Shown here piece after piece: positions 1-6,408 of a DNA stretch of 11,456 nucleotides; within the stretch, counting starts at the first letter, position 1; the number at the start of each line of letters is the position of its first letter. This DNA is from Bacteroidota bacterium (GTDB lineage Bacteria > Bacteroidota > Bacteroidia > Sphingobacteriales > Sphingobacteriaceae). The stretch covers positions 1 through 11,456 of the forward strand of contig JANYAB010000739.1 in NCBI GenBank assembly GCA_025355225.1, written 5' to 3'. The translations under genes were made by a program, and so were the position numbers. The notes below the pieces were generated by a model. The model ran no database searches and was not told the DNA's origin. It worked only from the letters and a program-made list of their open reading frames with translations.

Positions 1-1027
1 AAACTATTGCTATTTCCCGATGCCATTTGATAAAAGCGCTCAGGTGGACCTGCTATATCGCTATCCGTCAAAAGGCGAGCCTGCAGATAACAAGACTATC
101 CGGGTGAAAGTTTATTATTCGCTCATAAAAAGAGATCCCGCTAACGAAGGTAAATTTTATACTCACTGGTTCAGGGATATTAAACCCCTTACCGGAAAAC
201 CGCATGTTTTTTTGAATACCGGTGGCAAGGGCCATTACGTAGGTACCATATTGCAGGCTCAGGGCTTAAACCCCGGGATGACCACTTTTTTTGAAGGGGA
301 CGATTCCACATCAACCGACGGTATAACAAGAATCCATGGCACAGGATCTGAAGATTATTTTAACGGCGGATGGTATGCGCTGATGGATAGGTGGGATAGC
401 AAAATGAGCCTACCAATTCACGGCTCACTTGATTATTCATTACCCTTTGCCCGTACAGGTGGTTACCGTTTTTACCTAAATGATAAACTATCCTTTAATA
501 AGCATGTTTTCCATTCCATAGAACATGGCCCGCAGGAAAATAAGGTCCCGGTGGACTACACCTCGCTGGCCCTGTACTATTCTGCTGAACCTGTTACCGA
601 AATAACTTTACCAAACAAACTGCTTAGTACGGTTTATATGTCTGATACTTTAATTATGTACCCACAGCTGATGAAATTTGGTTTTTGGGGCATTACCAGT
701 ATAAAAGAGGATTTTTCGGGCTTTACTTTTTCTGCTGAAAATGATGGCAGGGTAAACATTTCGCTGGCTGAGATCCCTTTCGGACGGTATAAATTGTATG
801 CCGACCTGGTAAACGATCCCAATGGCACCGAAATATCATTATGGCAAAGGCAAACACAAATAAGTGATTGGTTATCCTTAAACTCGTTGAACAAGGAATA
901 CAAAAAGCATGTTTTTTTAGGTGATATTATCATGGGCGATTTTAAAAACTCCATAAGCATTGCTTTTAAGACCAAAGGCGATAATAATAAATTAACCCTT
1001 AACCGCTTAATATTCGAAAAAGAATAA
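1..1027 (+). CDS. GH172 (DUF2961) family glycosidase, 5' end missing
   Basis: The frame is already open at base 2 and reads NYCYFPMPFDKSA, so the Met codon at 20 is internal and the gene begins left of the window. About 341 residues are visible. Counting from that Met, the conserved GH172 motifs are FFEGDD (Glu92) and HGTGSEDYF (Glu111); the family's two catalytic glutamates lie in motifs of this kind. The central part (about 1-215) is the jelly-roll core; residues 220-335 form a beta-rich C-terminal region. Characterised GH172 members act on alpha-D-fructofuranosides or alpha-D-arabinofuranosides, but the substrate here cannot be read from sequence. The signal peptide, if any, lies outside the window. 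The gene ends with TAA, 47 bp from the stop of the convergent peptidase gene. Family assignment is firm; activity is inferred. Confidence 0.9.
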   Translation, partial: NYCYFPMPFDKSAQVDLLYRYPSKGEPADNKTIRVKVYYSLIKRDPANEGKFYTHWFRDIKPLTGKPHVFLNTGGKGHYVGTILQAQGLNPGMTTFFEGDDSTSTDGITRIHGTGSEDYFNGGWYALMDRWDSKMSLPIHGSLDYSLPFARTGGYRFYLNDKLSFNKHVFHSIEHGPQENKVPVDYTSLALYYSAEPVTEITLPNKLLSTVYMSDTLIMYPQLMKFGFWGITSIKEDFSGFTFSAENDGRVNISLAEIPFGRYKLYADLVNDPNGTEISLWQRQTQISDWLSLNSLNKEYKKHVFLGDIIMGDFKNSISIAFKTKGDNNKLTLNRLIFEKE

Positions 1028-1030
1028 ACA

Positions 1031-1063
1031 GCGTCTTGATTTTTCGGTTAGGATTCAAGGCGT
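1031..1063. terminator. weak hairpin between convergent genes
   Basis: Bases 1031-1039 can pair with 1055-1063 (nine pairs, two of them G-T, CTTGA/TCAAG core, 15-base loop) in the 47-bp gap between two convergent stops. No T-run follows on either strand, so this is a position-based guess at a shared terminator. Confidence 0.25.
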
Positions 1064-1074
1064 CGCAAAATGGC

Positions 1075-2958
1075 TTACTTTTTATTAAGATAATTCTCAA
1101 GAAAAGCCAGTGTTACCTTATCCGTTTTTATCTGATCTTCCTTTTTGGTAAAACCATGTCCTTCATTCGGGTAGGTTATATATTCTACGTGCACGCCGTT
1201 TTTCTTTACGCCTTCCACTATTTCCTTGCTTTCGACAGGCAGCACACGCACATCGTTTAACCCCTGGAACACTAGTAAAGGCTTGTTGATAGACTTATAA
1301 TGGAAAAGAGGCGAGATGTTTTTGAGGTGAACGCTGTCGGCTGTATATGGATCTCCTAATTCATCATACAAAGCCTTGCGGAACGCCTCCCAATAGGGTG
1401 GTATGCTGCGCAGGGTCCGGATCCAGTTAGCCACACCAAACAAGTCGACCCCCACTTTAAATTCATTAGGATGAAAGGCCAGTGCACCTAACACCATACA
1501 ACCGCCATAGCTGCCACCCTCAATTCCGATCTTTGCTGTATCGATGTAGTCCTGTTGCTGGAGCCATTTCTTGCCCCATATACAATCTTTCAGGTCGCCG
1601 TTTTGATGGTCCTTGTTGTCGAGCTTATAAAATGTCTTACCATAACCGCTGCTGCCGCGGTTATTTACGGCAAGTACCGCATAACCATGATTTACCAGGA
1701 ACTGTATATCGTTGCTGAAATTAGCAGTTGTTTGCCCTCCGGGACCGCCATGTATCCACAGCATAGCCGGTACGGGATGGTCCTTTGAAGCGTTCAGTGG
1801 TTTGTAATAAATGGCAGGTATCTCGCGGCCGTCGAAGGATTTAAAATGGACCACCTCCGCAGATGCAAGGTCGTCGATATTTATTTCAGGGTTCAGCGTA
1901 CGGGTAATGGGCTTAAGTGTCTTCTGCGCCAGATTATAGACGTATAGGTTCTCGGGGCTGCGGCTGCTGCCAACGCTCAGCAGTATATTCTTTTCGCTTA
2001 AAGAGAAATCGACATTTTTTATATCCCCGTCCGGAATTGCCGGCAGCTCGAGCTGTTTGCCGGTGGCATGGTCAAATATCAGCGTTCTGTATCTGCCGTC
2101 TTCATTAACAGAAATGGAATGGTATTTCTGGTGCTCGCTTAGGTCCATGCCGGTTACATCCCAATGGGTGCTGTACAAAGTTGACGTGCGTCCTGTTTTC
2201 AGATCGTATTTGACAAGATAGCTAAACTCATTTCCGTCGTTCGTAGTATAAAATAATGCGGCGTCATCCTTTTCAAAAGCCTGGGGGCTCCAATTGGCTT
2301 CGTGGTCATTACTTAGTTTTTTAATCGATTTAGTTTGCCTGTCTAACAGGTAAAGGTCGCTCTTATCCGTAGTTACTGCTTTGCTCAGTGCAATATACCG
2401 TTCAGAATGTGAGATCGGCCCTACCGCATACCCGCTATCGTTCTGGTAAAACATGGTGGGCGCCCATTTCGCTGTATCCATCTTATATATATCGCTGAAT
2501 TTAACGTTGCGCTTATTGCTCGAGATATAAATGGATTTTTTATGGTCGCTCCATCCCGCAACACTATTTTTGCTCCCCGTCCACGGTGTAATGTCTTTCG
2601 CCGGTGAGCCGCCTTGTTTTTGCAGGTAGATGTGGCTGTTTTCGTTACCACCCTGGTCGGCGCTATACAGAAAGTTGTTTGTGCCGGGCAGGTAACCCGC
2701 AGCGAAGTAGGAATCCTTAAGCGAATGTGTCATGGGCTTCATGGCCGTGTCGGTTATGCTGATGGCATAAACGTTAAATATTCCGGTATTATTTGCGCCG
2801 GCCAGTACCTGGGTTTCATCGCCGTTAAAGCCTGCTTCATAAACATAGTTATTATGATACAGTTGTTCTGCGGTGTATTGTTTTACGATTTTTTGTTCAT
2901 GCGCCGGGTGGCACCCGTAAAATAACAGGCCCAGCGATAAAAGTGGCAGATGTTTCAT
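1075..2958 (-). CDS. S9 family (prolyl oligopeptidase-like) peptidase, probable lipoprotein
   Basis: This 627-residue serine peptidase has the two-part layout of the dipeptidyl-aminopeptidase / acylaminoacyl-peptidase group: an N-terminal beta-propeller (about 30-360, with WD40-like strands such as NFLYSADQGG and ALFYTTNDG) and a C-terminal alpha/beta-hydrolase domain (about 370-627). Catalytic residues are visible: Ser483 in GGSYGG, Asp569 in GLNDVRV and His601 in NEGHGF; HGGPGG at 403-408 supplies the oxyanion region. The N-terminus is a short hydrophobic leader ending LLFYGC, so Cys16 is a plausible lipidation site although the lipobox is not ideal; export to the periplasm is inferred. Family members cleave peptides from the N-terminus. 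The gene begins 61 bp after the aspartate kinase stop on the same strand. I see no clear consensus promoter in that gap, so read-through is possible. Confidence 0.93.
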   Translation of the reverse strand: MKHLPLLSLGLLFYGCHPAHEQKIVKQYTAEQLYHNNYVYEAGFNGDETQVLAGANNTGIFNVYAISITDTAMKPMTHSLKDSYFAAGYLPGTNNFLYSADQGGNENSHIYLQKQGGSPAKDITPWTGSKNSVAGWSDHKKSIYISSNKRNVKFSDIYKMDTAKWAPTMFYQNDSGYAVGPISHSERYIALSKAVTTDKSDLYLLDRQTKSIKKLSNDHEANWSPQAFEKDDAALFYTTNDGNEFSYLVKYDLKTGRTSTLYSTHWDVTGMDLSEHQKYHSISVNEDGRYRTLIFDHATGKQLELPAIPDGDIKNVDFSLSEKNILLSVGSSRSPENLYVYNLAQKTLKPITRTLNPEINIDDLASAEVVHFKSFDGREIPAIYYKPLNASKDHPVPAMLWIHGGPGGQTTANFSNDIQFLVNHGYAVLAVNNRGSSGYGKTFYKLDNKDHQNGDLKDCIWGKKWLQQQDYIDTAKIGIEGGSYGGCMVLGALAFHPNEFKVGVDLFGVANWIRTLRSIPPYWEAFRKALYDELGDPYTADSVHLKNISPLFHYKSINKPLLVFQGLNDVRVLPVESKEIVEGVKKNGVHVEYITYPNEGHGFTKKEDQIKTDKVTLAFLENYLNKK

Positions 2959-3019
2959 AAAGGTTTAATTTTTAGAAAGTTAAACTAAATAAAAACAAAC
3001 TGCAAATTATTAATATCAC

Positions 3020-4396
3020 TTAACCAACGGCCTTATTCAGTGCGATGATCGCGGGCTTGAAATGTTCGCGGGCTATCAGGAACTGGATGTTTACTTTCCG
3101 GAGGGCCATTCCGAAACTGATGATGTTGATCTCATTTTTTGCGAGTGCCTGCGCGCTTTTGGCAAGCAAACCCGGCTCGTCCATATTGGTACCGAGCAAG
3201 CATACCATGGCCACTTTCTCCAGTGTCACCTTTTCGAAGGCTGCTTCCAGTTCGTCGATAAGGCCCTGGTTGAAATCGGATTCCCAAATCACAATGGAAA
3301 TGCTGTTCGCACTGGTCGCCTTGAACGTATAGCTTACCCGGTATTGGGCAAAGTACTGCATTATCCGCAAGTCGCTGCCGACATTGCCTACCATCAAAGG
3401 GTCGTACACGTCGATCATAAGCAGTTTATCGTAACCGGTAATAACCTCCACTCTTTTGAGAGCGGATACATAGCCACGCGTAATGAGTGTTCCGGGATGT
3501 GCAGGCTCGAATGTGTTTTTGATCCGCAAATGGATGCCGTTGATCTCAAGCGGTTTTGATGCTTTTGGGTGTATCGCTTCCATGCCAACGTCCGCGAGCT
3601 GATCTGCAATATCGTAATTGGTAAAGCCCACCGGTTTGCAGTTTTTCGCACCGACCAGAGCCGGGTCTGCCGTAGAAAGGTGGTACTCTTTATGAATGAT
3701 GGCCTCCTGCGGTTTTAATATTTCGGCAATCTTGCTGAAGGTGACCTCCGAATACCCACGGTCGAACTCCCGCATGATCCCTTCTGTCCCTTTGGTATAA
3801 CCGGTCACGATACAAATACACTTCGATAGGTCGATCCCTGAGAAAGCGTCACGGATGCGCTGGTCAATGGTCAGCGGGCGCTGGTCATCAAAGCCGCCCA
3901 GGTCAATTCGCTGGACGATGACGTTACGGTGCTGCAGAATATTTGTCAGGTTGAAAGCCGCATGAGTTTCGCCGATCGATGCGAGTATTTCCCGCGCTGC
4001 CAAAAGAATGCCTTCGCGGCTGACATAGCCGGAGGCGAGGATATTTGCAAGGTTTTCGAGGTATATTTGCGCTGCCCGAACGTGCTGTTCAATAAAGATA
4101 TCGGCGGCATTTACATCAAGCCCCAGGTCGATATACTGCCGGTTGATCTCTTTCAGCCTTGTAAGCAGTTCGGCTAATGAGCGATGAAAATCCTCGCGGG
4201 CGGCAAGCCGATGATAAACGCCGGGGGCGCCTGTCTTTTTATCTTCCAGCAGCAGGTTGGTGACGCCCGAAAAAGCTGATACAACAAAGACACGGTTATA
4301 AAGCCGTGCCCCTGTACGTTCGTAAAAGATAATATTATCTAACACTTCGCGGAGCGCGGTCATTGAAGTTCCGCCGATCTTTTCTACTGTAAGCAT
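3020..4396 (-). CDS. aspartate kinase, divergent type with two ACT domains
   Basis: Aspartate kinase phosphorylates L-aspartate with ATP, the first step toward lysine, threonine, methionine and diaminopimelate. The 458-residue protein starts MLTVEKIGGTSM; KIGGTS (6-11) is the family's KFGGTS nucleotide-binding motif. VVSAFSG (38-44), SIGE (140-143), the VTGYTKGTEG loop (197-206) and STADP (241-245) follow the kinase order. Two ACT repeats occupy about 315-380 and 393-458, the usual site of allosteric control. The substrate loop is atypical: DRGYSE stands where most enzymes have RGGSD, and HKEYHLSTADP where most have WTDVDG-TADP. This pattern resembles, from memory, the kinases linked to ectoine gene clusters. 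The frame also opens at a TTG at 4435, but the ATG at 4396 gives the expected N-terminus and lies about 40 bases after a good promoter, so I use it. Confidence 0.88.
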   Translation of the reverse strand: MLTVEKIGGTSMTALREVLDNIIFYERTGARLYNRVFVVSAFSGVTNLLLEDKKTGAPGVYHRLAAREDFHRSLAELLTRLKEINRQYIDLGLDVNAADIFIEQHVRAAQIYLENLANILASGYVSREGILLAAREILASIGETHAAFNLTNILQHRNVIVQRIDLGGFDDQRPLTIDQRIRDAFSGIDLSKCICIVTGYTKGTEGIMREFDRGYSEVTFSKIAEILKPQEAIIHKEYHLSTADPALVGAKNCKPVGFTNYDIADQLADVGMEAIHPKASKPLEINGIHLRIKNTFEPAHPGTLITRGYVSALKRVEVITGYDKLLMIDVYDPLMVGNVGSDLRIMQYFAQYRVSYTFKATSANSISIVIWESDFNQGLIDELEAAFEKVTLEKVAMVCLLGTNMDEPGLLAKSAQALAKNEINIISFGMALRKVNIQFLIAREHFKPAIIALNKAVG

Positions 4397-4442
4397 AAAT
4401 AAGTGTTCTGTGGGCTTTTCGGGCCCTATATTCAAAGAGTGG

Positions 4443-4474
4443 CAAAATTACGAAAACAAGCGAAATGGCGTCAA
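4443..4474 (-). promoter_or_regulatory. Bacteroidota promoter of the aspartate kinase gene
   Basis: On the minus strand TAATTTTG (4450-4443) matches the phylum's -7 consensus TAnnTTTG exactly, and a TTG (4474-4472) lies 21 bp upstream in the -33 position. Transcription would begin near 4436, at the alternative TTG start codon. This favours translation from the ATG at 4396 with a leader of about 40 bases. Confidence 0.6.
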
Positions 4475-4633
4475 TCTTATTACAATTCACCAGATAATTG
4501 CAAGGATAAAGTGTTGACTGTGGCCAACAGAAATTGGGCTCATCTATATATCCGGGGTTTGCTGTTCTTGACATTAAATTCTTTCGGGGTTAAGCAATCC
4601 CCGGGTAGATCAAGTATATGGTCGACTTTTTAA

Positions 4634-4655
4634 AATACAGCAGATTTGCTGTATT
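4634..4655. terminator. perfect 9-bp hairpin, candidate terminator or operator
   Basis: AATACAGCA (4634-4642) and TGCTGTATT (4647-4655) are perfect inverted copies around a 4-base loop. Reading the minus strand, the stem lies about 108 bases after the NUDIX gene stop and is followed by TT and then TTAAAAAG-like A+T-rich sequence rather than a clean T-run. It could end the regulator transcript. As a compact dyad it could also be a protein-binding site. Confidence 0.4.
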
Positions 4656-4763
4656 AAAGTTGCTAAATTGAACAAATTAGTGTTTAATGAACACTTAATA
4701 TTTTATAAAAGAAAACTTTCTATAAAGACATTCTAATTATATTAAAAATGCTGAACTATAAAG

Positions 4764-5471
4764 CTATAAATGAAGTGTGCCCGGATTGGGAATAAAGTTT
4801 ATAAATGCCTGGAATTTAGCATAATAGTTCTTCATATTGAGTTGGTAATAATATGCACCCCGTTTAGATCCTGCTTTATCCTTGTCGGTCAATTTTATCA
4901 ATAAACCCGTAGCCAAAACTCTTTTGCTAAAGTTTCTCTTATCAATTGTAGTACTAAAAACACTTTCATAAAGCGTTTGCAATTGCGGTAATGTGAACCG
5001 GCCAGGCAAAAGTTCGAATAAAATCGGGTGTAATGCGGCCTTATAACGTATGCGTCTTTTGGCTGTTTCAACCATCTCCTGATGGTCGAATATCAGTTTA
5101 GGAGTGCGTTTCAACGGGAACCATTCTGCATGGTAATCATTGCTTAGCTGTGTTTCGTATTTGTGAATATCAATTAAAGCGAAGTAAGCAGTAGAAACAG
5201 TACGCTCAATGGGATCGCGTTGTGTGTCGCCAAATGTATGCAATTGTTCAAGGTAAACCCCCTCTAAGCCAGTTAGTTGTTTTAATATTCTATTCGATGC
5301 CTGGTCGAGGCTTTCATTCACCTCGACAAAACCGCCCATTAAACTCCAGTTACCTTTTTCTGGCTGAAACCCTCTTTTTATCAAAAGTATCTTTAACGTT
5401 TCGCCGTCAAATCCAAAAATTATACAGTCAACTGCTAATAAAAGCCGGGTTTGTTTAGAATATTTTTGCAT
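4764..5471 (-). CDS. NUDIX-domain transcription regulator (AraR/NrtR-like)
   Basis: From Met at 5471 this is a 235-residue protein. Residues about 7-140 form a NUDIX fold (VDCIIFGFDG, KILLIKRGF, WSLMGGFVE). About 145-225 is the helix-rich, winged-helix-like C-terminal part (FTLPQLQTLYES, KRNFSKRVLATGLLI, KRGAYYYQL). The Nudix box should read GX5EX7REUXEEXGU; here the catalytic RExxEE has become RILKQL, so hydrolase activity is unlikely. Lost catalysis plus a C-terminal DNA-binding region is typical of the NrtR family, which in Bacteroidota includes the arabinose regulator AraR; family members respond to a small sugar- or nucleotide-type ligand. Translation could also start at 5531, adding 20 residues (MQSVTFVPPNHL...), but a good -7 promoter element lies between the two ATGs. 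Its targets may include nearby glycan genes; this is inferred. Confidence 0.85.
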   Translation of the reverse strand: MQKYSKQTRLLLAVDCIIFGFDGETLKILLIKRGFQPEKGNWSLMGGFVEVNESLDQASNRILKQLTGLEGVYLEQLHTFGDTQRDPIERTVSTAYFALIDIHKYETQLSNDYHAEWFPLKRTPKLIFDHQEMVETAKRRIRYKAALHPILFELLPGRFTLPQLQTLYESVFSTTIDKRNFSKRVLATGLLIKLTDKDKAGSKRGAYYYQLNMKNYYAKFQAFINFIPNPGTLHL

Positions 5472-5489
5472 TTCGTAATATTCGTAATA
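5472..5489 (-). repeat. 9-bp tandem repeat directly before the regulator start
   Basis: Two perfect head-to-tail copies of TATTACGAA (minus-strand sense; 5489-5481 and 5480-5472) end exactly at the ATG of the NUDIX regulator. They sit in the short predicted leader and could be an autoregulatory binding site or chance. Confidence 0.6.
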
Positions 5490-5510
5490 CAGGTTTAAAT
5501 GATTAGGCGG

Positions 5511-5520
5511 TACAAATGTA
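5511..5520 (-). promoter_or_regulatory. -7 promoter element of the NUDIX regulator within a dyad
   Basis: TACATTTG (5520-5513, minus strand) fits TAnnTTTG exactly and would start transcription about 35 bases before the ATG at 5471. I find no TTG at the -33 position, so the match is half a promoter. The same bases form a small dyad, TACA-AA-TGTA (5511-5520), so a regulator binding there would block the promoter. Confidence 0.45.
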
Positions 5521-5579
5521 ACAGATTGCATGACATTTCTTCACTGTATCTGTTGTCGCCGCTATTACCCAAATATGAT

Positions 5580-6213
5580 ATTGAAGGTAACCTCGCCGGA
5601 ACAGGTAAAGCCCTGATCTTGGGAAATACCGGCAATCCATTTACAAGCAGGGTAAACTCACTGAGCAATAAATGCTACAGCCAGTCTATAGTTGGTTCAG
5701 CCTATGGTGAAGCGGATATTATAAAATGCCTTACTTTATATAATGCGGGCCTGCCCGGATTAGTAGTGGATTGGGCCGCGAGATATGCCGATAAATATAT
5801 TCAACCCTATAAAACCCGACCCGGTCATCATCGATTTCGGTATGAATGATTTTTGGCGGTATACGCCCGAACAATTCAAAGGATACATCATAACCATTAT
5901 GGATAAAATTAGGGCGGAAAATCCCAAAGCTGAGTTTATATTGTTATCGAACATTAAATTCGATCCGGATTATGTCCTTGATTCTGATAAAAATAAGGCT
6001 TTTTACCTGGGCAACATGGAGGGTTATAGCAAGGTTTTGCAGCAACCGGAATCTAACGGGGTTATCAACCTGGACATGACAACGCTAAGTGATGCAATCT
6101 ATCATCTGAAAAAAGCAAAGGATTGCATTGTCAACCCGCTTCATCCCAATGATTACATGGCCCGATGGTTCGCACAAGGATTAGCGCAATTATTAATTCA
6201 AAACTATAAATAA
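5580..6213 (+). pseudogene. frameshifted, 5'-degraded SGNH/GDSL hydrolase
   Basis: The C-terminal half is a clear SGNH-fold esterase: VIIDFGMNDFW carries block III (GxND) and NPLHPNDYMARW carries block V with the catalytic Asp/His region (HPND). This part is an open frame from Met 5785 to TAA 6213 (142 codons). The family sequence before it, LYNAGLPG...WAARYADKYIQPYK (5736-5813), is in another frame. Removing one A from AAAA (5811-5814) joins them as PYKPDPVIIDFG, which is the expected family reading. Upstream of about 5700 I cannot recognise the GDS block with the nucleophilic serine, so the N-terminus is missing or scrambled and the left border given here is approximate. Such enzymes deacetylate glycans or cleave esters; this copy is probably inactive. 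A sequencing error could explain the frameshift but not the missing block. Confidence 0.7.
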
Positions 6214-6216
6214 ATT

Positions 6217-6241
6217 TAGCTAGCGTCCGTGGCGTCAGCTA
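6217..6241. terminator. hairpin just after the SGNH remnant
   Basis: TAGCT (6217-6221) pairs with AGCTA (6237-6241). Five more inner pairs (two G-T) and one A-C mismatch leave a 3-base loop. It lies four bases past the stop codon, but no T-run follows, so termination is only a guess. Confidence 0.3.
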
Positions 6242-6280
6242 AAGAGACCCTTTGAGAACTTTTTTAAAGAGATAATTAAG

Positions 6281-6313
6281 TATTTTGCTTCAAGTGATTA
6301 TTTGCGTAAAATA
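6281..6313 (+). repeat. short A+T-rich inverted repeat upstream of GH2 promoter
   Basis: TATTTT (6281-6286) and AAAATA (6308-6313) are inverted copies, and the right arm ends two bases before the CCAGTTTT block. The susC upstream region has a longer dyad in the same relative place. Confidence 0.35.
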
Positions 6314-6373
6314 GTCCAGTTTTTTCGTGGAAATTTTCATTTTTAAATAGCCGTTTAACTATCAAATTTGTTA
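6311..6373 (+). promoter_or_regulatory. GH2 promoter region sharing a two-block module with susC
   Basis: The first block, ATAGTCCAGTTTT (6311-6323), and the second, ATCAAATTTGTTA (6361-6373), match the region before the susC-like gene at 12/13 and 12/13 positions with identical spacing. A shared ATAG lies between them (6347-6350). CAAATTTG (6363-6370) differs from the -7 consensus TAnnTTTG only at its first base. The TTTG ends 38 bases before the ATG at 6409. The first block is too far upstream to be a -33 element and is a candidate activator site. Confidence 0.55.
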
Positions 6374-6408
6374 ACCAGTTATTTTCATCTTACCCGCCAC
6401 TGTTCAAC

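Larger units (their letters stand above)
4397..4763. other. 367-bp intergenic region without a gene
   Basis: This gap separates the NUDIX regulator from the aspartate kinase, both on the minus strand. It holds the kinase promoter at its left end and a perfect 9-bp hairpin in the middle. The part next to the regulator stop (about 4660-4763) is strongly A+T-rich. Short open frames on both strands show no protein-like character. Confidence 0.6.

Noticed and set aside
634..975. 113-codon open frame on the minus strand
   Set aside because: It is antisense to the GH172 gene and has no recognisable protein features.
3062..3559. 165-codon open frame on the plus strand
   Set aside because: It lies entirely antisense to the aspartate kinase, whose motifs are unambiguous, and shows no domain of its own.
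4397..4435. Alternative TTG start adding 13 residues to the aspartate kinase
   Set aside because: The predicted transcription start falls at about this codon, and the family N-terminus matches the ATG at 4396.
4335..4633. Short open frames in the gap upstream of the aspartate kinase
   Set aside because: Composition is not protein-like and they overlap the kinase promoter and coding start.
5472..5531. Alternative ATG start adding 20 residues to the NUDIX regulator
   Set aside because: A TAnnTTTG element lies between the two ATGs, and the added residues do not resemble the usual start of these proteins.
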